64,000 nucleotides of DNA, taken from the NCBI GenBank assembly GCA_033816765.1, contig CM066296.1:2418001-2482000 (forward strand), written 5' to 3'. Positions 21,462 through 33,000 of this stretch are shown in pieces (position 1 is the stretch's first letter; each line of letters opens with the position of its first letter). The notes under the pieces are model-generated. The model had not been told where the DNA came from. It worked only from the letters and a program-made list of their open reading frames with translations, and did not search any database. The stretch comes from Nothopassalora personata. Taxonomy: Eukaryota; Ascomycota; Dothideomycetes; Mycosphaerellales; Mycosphaerellaceae. Position numbers and translations under genes: made by a program.

Positions 21462-24158
21462 ATGAGTACGCCGAACAAGCGGCGGAAGAAGAACGATCAT
21501 CAGGCGTCACCTCAGCCTGTGAAGAGCCTGGACTTCTTCTTCGGCAGACAGCAGGCGAAGAAGGAGCCGCCACAATTGCATGGCACCAATGGCCCACCGA
21601 CCAACTTGCCAGTACGGGAGGCTGATGAGGACTTGGGTGATGGCGATGGAGCTGCCAAGAAAGAGCTGACCGACGAGCAATTGGCACGCAAGCTTCAGGC
21701 AGAATGGGACGCCGAGGCGAGGCAGGAAAGGGCCGATGGAGATGCATCGGCCGACAACAATGCGATAGCTGCCGAGGCTGTTGTGAACGACAACCCTCCT
21801 GATAAGCACCAGTCGCCCGACACATCAGCCGAGGGCGGACAGCAAGAGACTCGGGCTGGTCCAGCTCCACACAACAATGCCTTCGCGGCACTCGGCAGCA
21901 AGAGCACTCTCTCACTGCAGTCAGCCACTGCCGATGACGATGCCATCTCGCACGATGTACCCTTCGACGAATCGCCTCTCACCTTTGACCCGCAGAAGTA
22001 CCTCCCGCAGTTGAAGCAGCAATGGGCAGCAGAAGGCGGCATGGCAACGTATGCCCTGCTCACTCATTGCTTCGTCCTCGTCAACAGCACGCAGTCACGG
22101 ATCAAGATCGTCGATACCTTGGTCAACCTCATCCGTACGTTGATCGAAGGTGACCCCGAGTCACTGCTGCCCGCTGTCTGGCTTGCGACGAACTCGATCT
22201 CTCCTCCCTACATCGACGTAGAGCTGGGTCTGGGCGGATCAGCAATATCAAAAGCACTGAAGAAGGTGTGCGGACTGGACAACTCGTCGTTGAAGACGCT
22301 GTACAACAAGCATGGAGACGCTGGGGATGTTGCGTTCGAGGCCAAGAAGAGGCAGAGTTTGACCTTGCGAAAGCCGAAGCCGCTCACCATCAAAGGCGTG
22401 TATGAGAGCTTACACAAGATCGCGAACGCCAAGGGTACTGGCTGTCAAGAAGTGAAGCAACGTATCGTCGAGAGGCTCGTACAAGACTCAAGAGGTGCCG
22501 AGGAGAGCAGGTATATCGTACGGACACTCGTCCAGCATCTCCGCATCGGTGCAGTCAAGACGACTATGCTTATCGCTTTGTCGCGAGCCTTCTTGTTGTC
22601 GAAGCCCCCTTGCGCAGACTTCGAGACCAAACCACAGGCCGACCTGCGCAAGCTCAGCAAGCAAGACCTAGCAGAAGTCTACTCACGTCCGGAAGAGCTA
22701 GTCAAAGCCAGCTTCGCTCGAAGGCCAAACTACAACGATCTTGTGCCGACACTGCTCGACATCGGTATCAGCGACGAACTGGTCATTCGCTGTGGATTAG
22801 CCATGCACATCCCACTACGACCTATGTTGGGTGGCATCACCAGGGATCTCGGCGAAATGCTTACCAAACTACAAGACCGTGATTTCAGCTGTGAGTACAA
22901 ATACGATGGTCAACGCGCACAGGTGCATTGCGACGAGAACGGAAAGGTCACCATCTTCTCGCGGCATCTTGAGCTCATGACTGAGAAGTATCCTGACTTG
23001 GTTGCGCTTGTACCGAAAATTCGTGGTGAGGGCGTAAGCAGCTTCATCCTCGAGGGCGAGGTGGTCGCGGTCGACAAGGAGTCCGGCGACCTCAAGCCCT
23101 TCCAGATTCTGGCTAACAGAGCAAGGAAGGATGTGGCCATTCAGAGCGTCAAAGTAGATGTTTGCCTCTTTGCATTTGATCTCATGTATCTGAACGGCGA
23201 AGAGCTTCTTGACAGGTCGTTTCGTGAGAGGCGAAGCCTCCTCCGAAGTCTGTTCGTGGAGATCCCGAACACATTCACATGGGTCAAGAGCATGGACGCC
23301 ACGTCAGCAGACGGCGAAGCAGTCAGCGACTTCTTCAAAGGCGCACTGGAGATCAAGTGCGAAGGCATCATGGTCAAAGTCTTGGACAACTTGCCAAATC
23401 CTGAGCTACAGGCGGAGATGGACATCGACGCAGGCGAAGAAGCTCCTGCAAGTAAATCTACCGCAGTGCCCCCAAAGGCAAAGAAAGGCAAGAAGTCCAA
23501 AGGCAAGACCAATGCACAAGACGCGGCAAATGGCGATGCGACTGAGAAGAAGGGCGGCCGCCGGAAAGCTCTGCTCTCCACCTACGAACCAGACAAACGG
23601 CTCGACTCTTGGCTCAAGGTGAAGAAAGACTACGATACACAGACAGACACTATCGACCTCATTCCAGTGGGTGCATGGCATGGCCAGGGCCGGAAAAATG
23701 CCTGGTGGTCGCCCATCTTACTAGCATGTCGCAATCCTGAGACAGGTAGTCTCGAAGTCGTCACAAAGTGCATCTCAGGCTTCACGGACGCTTTCTACAA
23801 AGCCAATCGAGCAAAGTACGATCCGGATAAAGGAATCGACGAGGAAGGCAGCAACATCATCAGCCGTCCGAGCTACGTTGAGTATGGTGGGGAGCCAACT
23901 GTGTGGTTCGAGCCTCAGGAGGTATGGGAGATGATCTTCGCAGACATCACGCTGTCGCCCACCTATACTGCCGCCATTGGGCTTGTAAGCGAGGAGCGAG
24001 GACTCTCAATGCGCTTTCCGCGATTTCTCAGGGTACGGGAGGACAAGAGCATTGAAGAAGCCAGCACAAATCAATTCCTGGCAGATTTGTACAAGAAGCA
24101 ACAGGCACGAGCGCCCGTCGAGGATGCGGGTGCGGACAATTTTGATGAAGACGACTGA
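21462..24158 (+). CDS. CDC9: ATP-dependent DNA ligase I
   Basis: This is a single-exon gene of 898 residues. The enzyme seals nicks between Okazaki fragments and in excision repair. The N-terminus carries a PCNA-interacting box (KSLDFFFGRQ, about residues 22-31) after a basic nuclear-import-like patch (NKRRKKN). A disordered acidic linker follows, then the DNA-binding domain. The nucleotidyltransferase domain has the AMP-binding lysine Lys480 in the motif KYDGQRAQ, with later motifs FILEGEVVA and EGIMVK. An insertion of about 60 Lys/Ala-rich residues lies after EGIMVK, before the OB domain block LDSWLKVKKDY. The C-terminal motif FPRFLRVREDK is normal. The start MSTPNKRRKK is chosen as the first ATG giving a typical leader. 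Confidence 0.96.
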   Translation: MSTPNKRRKKNDHQASPQPVKSLDFFFGRQQAKKEPPQLHGTNGPPTNLPVREADEDLGDGDGAAKKELTDEQLARKLQAEWDAEARQERADGDASADNNAIAAEAVVNDNPPDKHQSPDTSAEGGQQETRAGPAPHNNAFAALGSKSTLSLQSATADDDAISHDVPFDESPLTFDPQKYLPQLKQQWAAEGGMATYALLTHCFVLVNSTQSRIKIVDTLVNLIRTLIEGDPESLLPAVWLATNSISPPYIDVELGLGGSAISKALKKVCGLDNSSLKTLYNKHGDAGDVAFEAKKRQSLTLRKPKPLTIKGVYESLHKIANAKGTGCQEVKQRIVERLVQDSRGAEESRYIVRTLVQHLRIGAVKTTMLIALSRAFLLSKPPCADFETKPQADLRKLSKQDLAEVYSRPEELVKASFARRPNYNDLVPTLLDIGISDELVIRCGLAMHIPLRPMLGGITRDLGEMLTKLQDRDFSCEYKYDGQRAQVHCDENGKVTIFSRHLELMTEKYPDLVALVPKIRGEGVSSFILEGEVVAVDKESGDLKPFQILANRARKDVAIQSVKVDVCLFAFDLMYLNGEELLDRSFRERRSLLRSLFVEIPNTFTWVKSMDATSADGEAVSDFFKGALEIKCEGIMVKVLDNLPNPELQAEMDIDAGEEAPASKSTAVPPKAKKGKKSKGKTNAQDAANGDATEKKGGRRKALLSTYEPDKRLDSWLKVKKDYDTQTDTIDLIPVGAWHGQGRKNAWWSPILLACRNPETGSLEVVTKCISGFTDAFYKANRAKYDPDKGIDEEGSNIISRPSYVEYGGEPTVWFEPQEVWEMIFADITLSPTYTAAIGLVSEERGLSMRFPRFLRVREDKSIEEASTNQFLADLYKKQQARAPVEDAGADNFDEDD

Positions 24159-24312
24159 ACGATGTCTACTGTATTGCATCGGATCGACAGCCTTAAGTAT
24201 GCAGTAGACCTCCCTCGCTCCTGCTTGCTGGCGATGGCGGAGCTACATCGTCCACCACACAGGTTACACGCGATCCTGCAGCTTCTCCACTCGAGCTCTA
24301 CAATTTATGCTC
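24159..24312 (+). other. Ligase 3' flank up to MITE 1
   Basis: This is a short stretch with no gene, ending with the 9-bp target-site copy TTTATGCTC (24304-24312) of the MITE that follows. Confidence 0.6.
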
Positions 24313-24877
24313 CGGTGAATTACTCCCATGGGGACAATTATGTCCTTTATTACTCCTATAGGGACAATTATGCAAAAATTACTCCTATAGGGACTTATAG
24401 GGATGCCAAATTACTGCTGTAGGGACACATTATAGCAGTCGCTCTTTATACGACTTCTTTATGTACTACTGTTATTTAATATACTCTGCTAGCTTATACG
24501 AGCATGTTGAATAACAGTAGTACGTTTTAATCCTAACGACTCGTAGCTCGTAGATTGTATAAGTTGTAAGTAGGTAAAGAGTAGCTCGGGGAGCAAGGAC
24601 GACACAACAAGCAAGATAGGGCTTGTCTAAGATATATAATGCGGACATATAGGCGAGAGCCGATATTCGGAGCAACATCGATATACTATAGTGTATTTAG
24701 CATCTATAGAAACAATAGTTAACTATAGTATAGGTACAAAAAATGAAGATTGCTATAATATGTCCCTATAGCAGTAATTTGGCATCCCTATAAGTCCCTA
24801 TAGGAGTGATTTTTGCATAATTGTCCCTATAGGAGTAATAAGGGACATAATTGTCCCCATGGGAGTAATTCACCGTG
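24313..24877. mobile_element. MITE 1, Mutator-like, 565 bp with long inverted repeats
   Basis: The element starts CGGTGAATTACTCCC and ends with the reverse complement plus TG. The arms, about 120 bases each, are almost perfect inverted copies and contain a repeated CTCCTATAGGGAC motif. It is flanked by an exact 9-bp duplication, TTTATGCTC, at 24304-24312 and 24878-24886. Long TIRs and a 9-bp duplication fit non-autonomous Mutator-like (MULE) elements. No coding capacity is seen. MITE 2 at 26652 shares the CGGTGAA...CTCCCA end and the 9-bp duplication length, so both belong to one family. Confidence 0.9.
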
Positions 24878-24999
24878 TTTATGCTCGTACAGAGATGCGA
24901 CAGCACACCGGCCAACCCGAGCTGCCTGACAAAGAGATAAAGATCCAAGCTGGGTCCGTCGACGCTTCAAGATAGCTCGAACACTGGTCACCGACAGCA

Positions 25000-26034
25000 A
25001 TGTTTCTGCCTCCTGTTGCAGGCCAAATGATTTCGGCACAGCTCCTGGTCTCGGTGTTTGGAGTGCTAGCTTGCTCCATTTTCGTCTACAACGGTTACTT
25101 ACACCCATGCCGGCTCTTTCCAGGGCCATTCTGGGCATCTGTTACGCCACTCTGGTACTGGCGTGCGGCTCGCCTCACCCGGGCGAGCGACCACCAACGA
25201 TCGATCCATGGAAAGCACGGCAGCATTGTCCGACTCACGTCGGACCTTGTATAGATCTCAGGCCCGCTGCAATGGTTGTGATATATAGATCGGCGAAGCC
25301 CTTTACCAAGCATGAGTGGGATGGCACTTTTGTGAATGGCATCGCGCATCGAAGAGACAACTGCGAGATTATCGACGAGAAAGCGACTTTCGACATGGCC
25401 ACGATGTTTCGAAGGTACGCTCTTGATATGGTCGGCGAAGTGTTCTATGGCCAGTATCTTCTACCACATACGCAAGAATCCCGCCATGCTCAAGAAGCTT
25501 TCCAGCGAGATCGACGACGCACTTCACACCGGCCGACTGACCATGCCACTCCCTAAATGGATTGCATCAAACTCCTCTACTTCCACGCCGTCGTTCAAGA
25601 ATCCATGCGCATGCACTCTTCCCTCGGCTTCGGCCTGCCTCGGATCGTCCCAACAGGCGGCGCCATCACCTGCGGTACACACTTCCCCGAAGGTCTCGGT
25701 GTGATGACAAGATCGAACGTCATTAACTTCGACAAAGGCATCTTTGGCGAAGATGCAGATTTCAGTCTTTTCTGAGCGCTGGCTTCGAGATGGTGAGAAG
25801 AAGGCAGCTCAGATACAGAGGCATATGCTACAGTTTGGAGCTGGTGACAGGGTTTGTCTTGGGAAGCATTCGAGTACGATGGAGATGTATAAGGTGACTG
25901 CCACGATTTTGAAGGAGTTTGAGTTCGAGATGGAGAGGGAAGAGTGGCAGGTCACGGCGGGATGCTTTCAGCTTGTTAGAGAAGTTGATGTAGGGGTTAA
26001 GAGACGTAGAAATGCGGGAGTGAGAGCGAACTGA
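25000..26034 (+). pseudogene. Decayed cytochrome P450
   Basis: The N-terminal hydrophobic anchor and the proline-rich hinge (LHPCRLFPGPF) start at 25000. In-frame stops follow at about 25252-25290 (LTSDLV stop ISGP...), and the match continues in another frame at KPFTKHEW. Between FYGQ (about 25,450) and the block YHIRKNPAMLKKL, well over 100 residues are missing, including the I-helix oxygen-binding motif. The K-helix ESMR is present, then a frame change at about 25,760 precedes SERWLRDG. The haem loop FGAGDRVCLG with its cysteine is intact. A functional P450 (about 500 residues) could not be made. It is a relic of a secondary-metabolism or detoxification gene; the CYP family is not assignable. 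Confidence 0.85.
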
Positions 26035-26168
26035 TCAGCACCACAGATGTGGATAATGCATCATCACCCTGGCTAGAGTCTTCGTACTCGGCCCGTCCTG
26101 TCGTTTTCTTTCACAACCCTCTTCGAGTGAACATCTGACTGATTTTATGCAACCCTGTATTCCGGCAC

Positions 26169-27215
26169 TCACTCGTCCATCCAGGCCCAACCTCGATCAA
26201 ACGTCTCATCGCCATCAGAAAATCTCTCATCTTCCTTTCCTCTACGAGAACTCAATCCTCCACACGCGGTCCTTCTCGCTCCGCGCGGACACACCGTCTC
26301 ATCAACAGGCACGAAGTCCAATCCATAAAACTCTTTCCAGACTTTCTTGACCCCATCCCACTGACCCTCGGCCTCCTTCTCCTCCTTCCCTCCCTGCACC
26401 CGCACCTTCACACCACACGCATGCTGTCGCTAGTCCTTTGCCACCATGGTACCACATTTCGCTGCGGCCTAATGCGGTCTTTGGTGTTCTGACGGATGAC
26501 GTCGACTCGAGCCCCGTACAGTAGTAGATCCCTGGGCAGTTGTCGACGATGTGTTTGCCCATGCGGACGCGGAGGGCTGCCGGGAGCTCGTAGGAGGCGG
26601 AAGGGCTGGTAGGTGTTTGCGGTACCGTACACAGGTAGAGTCTTCTGGTGACGGTGAAATTCTCCCACATCCATACACCTTTGTAGTCGAAAATTCTGCG
26701 GTGTCCATGTTATGTAAAAAGTGGCTGCTATGTCCCACCTATTATCGTCGAAACATACTCCTATATCTACATACTGCGCAAAAGTACTCCAAGGTCCTTA
26801 GAACCACTGACTGGATGTGTGTGATAGGTGCAAAGATGGGTGGAAAGGTAGTTGCAGGTGCCAAAAAGGGAAATCCCTCGCACCTATAACCTAGTAAGTC
26901 ATTGTTGCTGCAGACTAGGATAGGGTCCGGAGATCGTGTTTACTAACATTTATATAGCACCTCTGTACCTACCGCTAAGAAGAAAGGGCTATGGGGTAGG
27001 GACGACGAAAAGTCACCGGACATAGGAGTATGTTTTGACAATAATTGCTAGACACGGCAGAGTCACTTTTTACATAATGTGGACACCGTAGTATTTTCGA
27101 CTAGCAAGGTGGATGTGGGAGAATTTCACCAATTCTGGTGATCTGACGATGAGAGACTCGTCGTCTGAGTCGTACTCGGAGCCGGGGTGGGAGGAAGGAC
27201 GGATTGTACGCTAGG
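26169..27215 (-). pseudogene. Decayed F-box-like gene A, interrupted by MITE 2
   Basis: On the minus strand the N-terminal part (block SEYDSDDESLIVRSPE, about 27,140-27,210) runs into MITE 2. The frame resumes at about 26,640 with PFRLL, then shifts by one base to ELPAALRVRMGKHIVDNCPG, which lines up with the F-box-like domain of paralogue B. Further on, QGGKEEKEAEGQWDGVKKVWKEFYG is a likely C-terminal piece in another frame. At least two frameshifts and the 481-bp insertion show that it is dead. This type of protein is part of a large fungal family of F-box/2EXR-like proteins of unknown substrate. Confidence 0.6.
26652..27132. mobile_element. MITE 2, Mutator-like, 481 bp
   Basis: It starts CGGTGAAATTCTCCCAC and ends with a matching inverted copy (GTGGGAGAATTTCACC plus AA). 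The arms of about 75 bases share roughly 85% identity. The exact 9-bp target duplication TTCTGGTGA occurs at 26643-26651 and 27133-27141. The end sequence and duplication length match MITE 1. The insertion site lies in the coding frame of F-box-like gene A: the target bases read S-P-E on the minus strand. Confidence 0.87.
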
Positions 27216-27427
27216 CGGCATAACTTCGGAGTGTCACATGCTGCGATGAATCTTGGGTGTTTTCACTTACTCACGCACTTTGTTGTTCACGATTTGCGAG
27301 AATTCGCGAATGGTTCCGATAAACTGCACTGTATGGCAGAGGGGCTTTGTAGATGCTATGCACTGCCTTTTCGCTATGCCTGCCGTCACATGTAGAAGAC
27401 TTTGGCAGTGAGTTTAACGCCTTCAGT
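27216..27427. other. Spacer between F-box-like relics A and B
   Basis: No supported gene. On the minus strand this is where the missing C-terminal part of paralogue B would lie, but no homologous frame can be followed. Confidence 0.3.
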
Positions 27428-27694
27428 CTACAAGCGCAGAGCTTGGCAGGTCTGGGCAATAGGAGGCGAGGCGGTTAGGAGACCGCGGTCGGGACCCGTG
27501 TTGGGATCGTGCGGCATGAGGCGGCTCCAGTATACGAGTTCGCCGTTCTCGACGACGAGGTTTCCGATCTTCAGCCAGAGCTCTGTTGGAAGGTCGAGGA
27601 GGCGGAAGGGCTGCAAGATGTGAGCAGCGATTGTACTGACTCTGGCAGTGAGACTTACCTTGCTAGGCTCTGGTTGGATGTTTGAGGTGTGCAT
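27428..27694 (-). pseudogene. Truncated F-box-like gene B
   Basis: Exons 27694-27659 and 27610-27428 join across a clean 48-nt GT-AG intron to give 72 residues starting MHTSNIQPEPSK. The domain block PFRLLDLPTELWLKIGNLVV is an F-box-like helix pair, followed by PPIAQTCQALR, which in relatives continues for several hundred residues. Here a stop follows at once, so the protein is a fragment. It could still be expressed as a small protein, but I judge it a 3'-truncated relic, one of three similar units in the same orientation. Confidence 0.6.
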
Positions 27695-28239
27695 TGCTGC
27701 TATCCTGCCTGTTACGAAGGCTCGCAGCAAATGTTGGCGAAGCTTCGAAGCGCAGTTCGAGTTTCTTTGTGGGAAAAGTATTGGAAAGGAGATCTTTACG
27801 CTTTATGCTGACGGCGAATCCTCGTGGTATCACGTGTCACGGGCGTATGCAGAATGTATTCACTCCAACGAACAATGATGACGTATGAAGAGCAAAAGTG
27901 TTCACTATGAGTTCAGAGGCTCATTCCGGAGTGTGATACTGCAACTTGGCTACTCTGCTCGTCAGGCTGTCTTGTCAGGTATCCTGTCGAGCTATTCCAT
28001 ACGTCCTCGGTTTACTCATGGCGATTAGTGGAACTTGACTTCGTATATCCTTTGCTCACCCCTAATCTCCTATACCAAGAGTGAATCGAATTTCGGTGAC
28101 CCCTCCCAAAACTTCTGCACACGTTTCCTGCACACGTAAGAGTGGCTGCAGAACTTCTAGGGGTATGTTGTGGACACCTCAACATCCTTAGAAATCTTTA
28201 CGCCGCGAAGGTGCTTGGGGTATTTGTTACTGATGCGGT
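27695..28239. other. Spacer between F-box-like relics B and C
   Basis: No supported gene. Short frames on both strands lack recognisable domains. It may include the decayed promoter of relic B. Confidence 0.3.
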
Positions 28240-28480
28240 TCAGCCAGTGCGCCATTTCCCTCGATTCTCCCTATCATCGCCAAGTATGTAAATGTAGGTC
28301 TTGTGCGTGTAATAGTATGGCAAGATCTCCTCGCGCATGGCCTGGCAAGCCTGTGCGATGACTGGAGATGATGATGGCTCGTTTAACATGATGTCCTCAC
28401 AATTCAACGTGTCCAAGTTGTCGATGACCAATTTCCGATTTTATTCTGAATCTCGGGCGGGATATCAAGCCGACCTCTGC
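28240..28480 (-). pseudogene. Decayed F-box-like gene C fragment
   Basis: On the minus strand, LDIPPEIQNKIGN (about 28,440-28,480) and, one frame further, LVIDNLDTLNC, PVIAQACQAMREEILPYYY and THKTYIYILGDD follow the same order as the paralogue B blocks. A single-base loss at about 28,432 separates the two frames. This unit retains the segment after QACQAMR that is missing from B. There is a stop soon after, so it too is a relic. Confidence 0.6.
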
Positions 28481-29389
28481 ACGTGCGAGTCGGGTGGTAT
28501 CAGAGGCGTGAGTGATAGCAACGGCGCCTGTTGCATACCTCGTCAACTCACAAAGTCTCGATCTAGAAGTCATCATCCTTGCGTATGCCCAGCATAATGG
28601 CGAGAACGATCAAACCAAACACGACGCCGTGAAAGATGGCATTTTGACAGAATGTCAGCTATGATCAAAATTTACAACCCTACCTCGCTTGATGAGCATG
28701 TGAATCCAGCATCCACGTAGCAGAGAATAGAAGCTATATGTCTACCCGCAGGTCCTGCACTGCTGACCGAGCCCTTCCACTGTCTCCGCACAGCATCAAG
28801 CAGTCATGCCATGGTCGTGGTATGCTGAGCATGACCGCATGGGGACGACAGCCTTCGCGCTGCAAGTGATGGCGAATTCTGGCCCGCGACTGCATCAATA
28901 AGCCGTAATGTGCGTCTGTGAGGCCGCGTTTCCGGGCCACGATGGAATCTGTGCGATCGACGTATTCGTCACGAAAAGTGTAATCGGTAACTACTGCCAC
29001 TACCTAAAACTCTCGGCCCGTTTCGGATTGTGTCGCGGCATCGTCATATTCAATACGATGAAGATGGTAGGTGGCGGTCGTTCGTTGTAGGTGGCTGCCG
29101 TGCAGACCTGTGCGCGTAGCCTGAGTCGCCCGCCTCGGCGTTTGATGGTCTCACTCTTCTATTCCTGGCTCTTGGCGGTACAAGTTCGATGCGGAGCGTG
29201 CACAGTCGCATGCTGTGCTCACTCGACTAAACTTAGGGCTTTGCCTCTTCTCTCGATAGGGCTTGGCGAGGCGATCGCATCATGACTTGTATCAATAATA
29301 ATACAAGCGACTTGTGCTTCAACGGGAGACGGAAGCCATATTGCCCACACGTGTTGTAATAGAACTATGTTTGTCGTTGCCGTTTGCTG
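28481..29389. other. Unassigned region left of the copia element
   Basis: About 900 bases without a supported gene. A minus-strand frame of 88 codons at 28734-29000 has a plausible amino-acid mix but no recognisable domain. The base composition is normal, so this was not part of the RIP-affected element. Confidence 0.35.
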
Positions 29390-29394
29390 CCCTC

Positions 29395-29570
29395 TGTTAT
29401 GAATTAGGTGACCAATGGCTGTGTTAGTTAGGACTTGGCATACACACACTATATTACACTGTTTTTTGTAGCTAGATAGTCTCACACCCTATAGCAATTC
29501 ATAAGGGTTACTAATCTACCCTATCGTTTTAATCTAGAAGCTTATACTCGTTAAATATCTATTTATAACA
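29395..29570 (+). repeat. 5' LTR of the copia element
   Basis: It is 176 bp long. Its first part keeps CA/TG (GGTGACCAATGGCTG) while its last third is mutated (TTATACTCGTTAAATA). The 3' LTR shows the opposite pattern. It is shorter than the 3' LTR by 5 bp at ATCCAATCC. Confidence 0.93.
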
Positions 29571-29588
29571 GGTTATAAGCCCGGGTGC
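29571..29588 (+). other. Primer-binding site, half-tRNA-iMet type
   Basis: GGTTATAAGCCCGGGTG directly follows the LTR. Allowing one RIP change (TGA to TAA), it is complementary to the anticodon arm of initiator methionine tRNA, the primer used by many Ty1/copia elements. Confidence 0.6.
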
Positions 29589-30089
29589 TCCTCTGCCTAT
29601 TTATTCTAAAACCTAAATTGTTATCGAAGCTCTATTAAGGATTAGCTTGCCTTACTAGTAGACCCGACCCTATATCTATTTTACGGATAACTATCTAATC
29701 AATTTAAGAACTACTATAGGATATCGGCACTAAGTATTATTACCGTAGTATAGCATCTAAAAGAGCTAGACTAGATATAGAGTTTAGAAACAATACCTCT
29801 AGCAACCTAGTAAGGTCTACTAAGGATAACTAGGTACTTAGAAAAGGCGTGAAGTTTTAGGCATAGAAATCTATACTAATTAGCGCACTACTAGAGAAGG
29901 ATCTAGTTAGATATATTATCTATAACCTAGACTAGGTTAATCTAAAGTATGCTGTAAATAGGGCAGCTTATAAACAACCCTAAGATACGACTAAGAATGC
30001 CTAGAATAAGACTACTACCTAGAATAAATCTCCTTAGGACATTACTAGTAGTGTAGGATATAAAGCTACCTATAAGCGATAGAAGAAAG

Positions 30090-33000
30090 AGGACATATAA
30101 GCTTTTAGCATTATTATAGCTAGATTAGACTCTACCCTAAGGCTAAACTTTAGAGATATAGATAAGTTAGCTAAGGAATTATATAATTTAATTAAGGTAA
30201 TATATAAGCCTATTATTATAATCGATCTATATAACACTCTAAAAGTAATTAGTTATATCAAATTAGATGCTATAAGACCTAATATATTAAAGTACTATAA
30301 AGACTTTTAAGCCTAGGTGTATAACTATAAGACTACTATAGAGCAATTTATTAGATCCTCCCTAGTTAAAAATAAGTTACTACTCAAATCCTTGTTTATT
30401 CTCCTAGATAGCATCTATAGACTATACTTTATTAAAGGCCTAAACTATATTAAATAGCTTAGGATATAGAGATATAATAATCCCCTAGAATTAACTACCC
30501 TAGAGAGAATGTTTATAACTCTTAGGAAGGAGTAAGTACCTACTACCTATAAGCCTAGCAATAGCTTTATTAGAGTATTCTTAAGTAAGAATAATAATAA
30601 TTAGTGCATATAGTGCTTATATAAGTATACTAACGTAAATTACTATAAGTAGTATCTAGAGAAGAATCCTAGAAATAAGTCTAAGAAGGGTAGAGAGACC
30701 CTAAAGGATAGGGTAAAGAAGGTAAAGGGTAGTAAGTCCTCTAGGAAGAGGATTGCTATAGCAAGTAATAACTAGTTAGACATATTATCTAATTAGGAGT
30801 ATAGCTCTAATAGTAATAGCGACTAGAGATAACTATATAGGAGGTCTAGAGTAGCTATTATAGTTATATAACTAGTATATATAGGAAGGGTAGTAGCTGC
30901 TATATTAAACCTAATATTAATAGATAAAGTCTATAATATAGGTATATCCTTCTATATCTATAATAATCTTATAGACCTTTAAAATATTAGGCTAAGACTT
31001 AGGCTAGTGTACTTCTTATAGGCCGTTAGGCAAGGATCTCTTATAACTAAAGGAGAACTAGAATAGATTATAAAGAACTATCTTAGTTAAGAGACTACCC
31101 TCCTCCTTCGTAATATACTTTACTCTCTAGAGTTAGATATAATACTAATCTCTATAGAACTCCTATATAAAAACTATAGAGTTTACCTAGATAGACTATC
31201 TAAAATGCTATTCTAGAAGGACAAGCCTATAGGCTTAGTTAAGATAATAAAGAATATTATTCTCTTTAGAAACCTTAAGGTAAAGAGGGGCTCTAGGAAG
31301 AATAAAGATAGATTAGTATTAAAAGAACTTACTACTCTTATATTTACTAAGCTAAGAACTAATATAGTTAGATAGTATTAAAGGCTTAGGCATATTAGAA
31401 GTATACTGCTTAATACTACAAAAGAAGTATTTAAGGGCCTAGAAGATATTAATACTATAGAGTTAGGACATTATAAGACTTATAAGCTTATAAGGTTATA
31501 AAGAGTTGTTTTAAGAATCCCTAGGAGACCTATACTAGAGGCATTAGATAAAATCTATACTAACCTAGTTAGTCTAATTACTCTAGTCTCTTATAATAGT
31601 TACGTATATTGCCTTATACTTATATACGCTAAAACTAGGATAAGATAGTACTTACTACTTTTAAAGAAGAGTAATACTCCTATAGCAATTAAAACTTAGC
31701 TTACTATAATATAGAACTACTATAAGAAAACGCCTAAGATCTAGTTCTTAGATAGTAGAGGGGAGTTTAATAATATTAAACTTAGAATATATGCCTAATA
31801 TAAAGGAATTAGATAGGACTTTATATTACTATATACTCCTAAGTAAAATAGAATTGCTAAAGCTTCTATCAAAGTTATTATTTATAAGGCTAGAGCTATA
31901 CTTATAGACTCTAGCTTACTATAGAACCTCTAGCCCCTAGCTATAGATTTTGCATACTATATTACAAACCGCCTCTTTAACTTAATAATAAAGAATACAC
32001 TATAGAAGGACTTTAAAAAGGACCTAGGCATTAATATTAAAGAAGTAGACTTAGGGAATATAAGAAGGTTTAGATATAAAGCATATAAATATAACGACAA
32101 TTATACTAAGTCTAAGAAGTTCTCCGTAAGAGCGGACATATAGTAGTATATAGGATTCTAGGGTAGTTTATTAACTAACTACCTACTATAGAAGCTATAG
32201 TAGGAGAAGGGTAAATAGGTCTATAAGATAGCCTATACCCCCTATGTAACTTTTAATAAGGATTTCCTATAGAACACGTAATACTAAATCCCTATAGGCA
32301 AGTAGGTCGCTTAGGGGGAGTAGATAGGATAGACTATTAAGAGCTCCTAGCTAGCTGCTAGTAATAAGAATGCTATCCTAGATAATAAGATTACCTTCCT
32401 AAGATATCCCTAGGATAACCCTAAGGACCCTTACTATAAATATAAGGGCATTTATATACCTTATAAAGCGCTATATGCGCTAGAAGTAAGTTAATAACCC
32501 TATAAACCTTTAGGGGGAGCTATATAGCTAGAGGGGGAGCTGTAGCAGCATAGTAACTAACCTAAAACATAAAGGGCTTCGTAATAAGACTCTCATAACT
32601 AAGGTTAGTCTTAGGGAGAGTATATAATGGAAGATATATATCTACTATTTAGAGATATATCCCCCTAGCTCTAGGAATAATCTCCTATAGAGCATCAGCC
32701 TTAGACTTCTTAGTCTAAAGAGCTATAATATAAAGAATTAGCTCCTACTACCTAAGAAGACATAGCCCTAGCTATATAAGAAGACCCTAATTAGGCTATA
32801 ACACTATTCTACCCTACCCTATATATTAGTAAGAGGAAGAGAGATAGGACTTATAAACCTATAAAGACTAAATAAGCTAAGGTCTATCCTAAGCTAATAA
32901 GGAGAAGTTTAAGACAGAATAGATCTAATTATAATTATAGTAAACTTAAGAAAGTATTCGCTATATTAGCTATAGATAATATAAAGAAGGAGAAGCTTAT

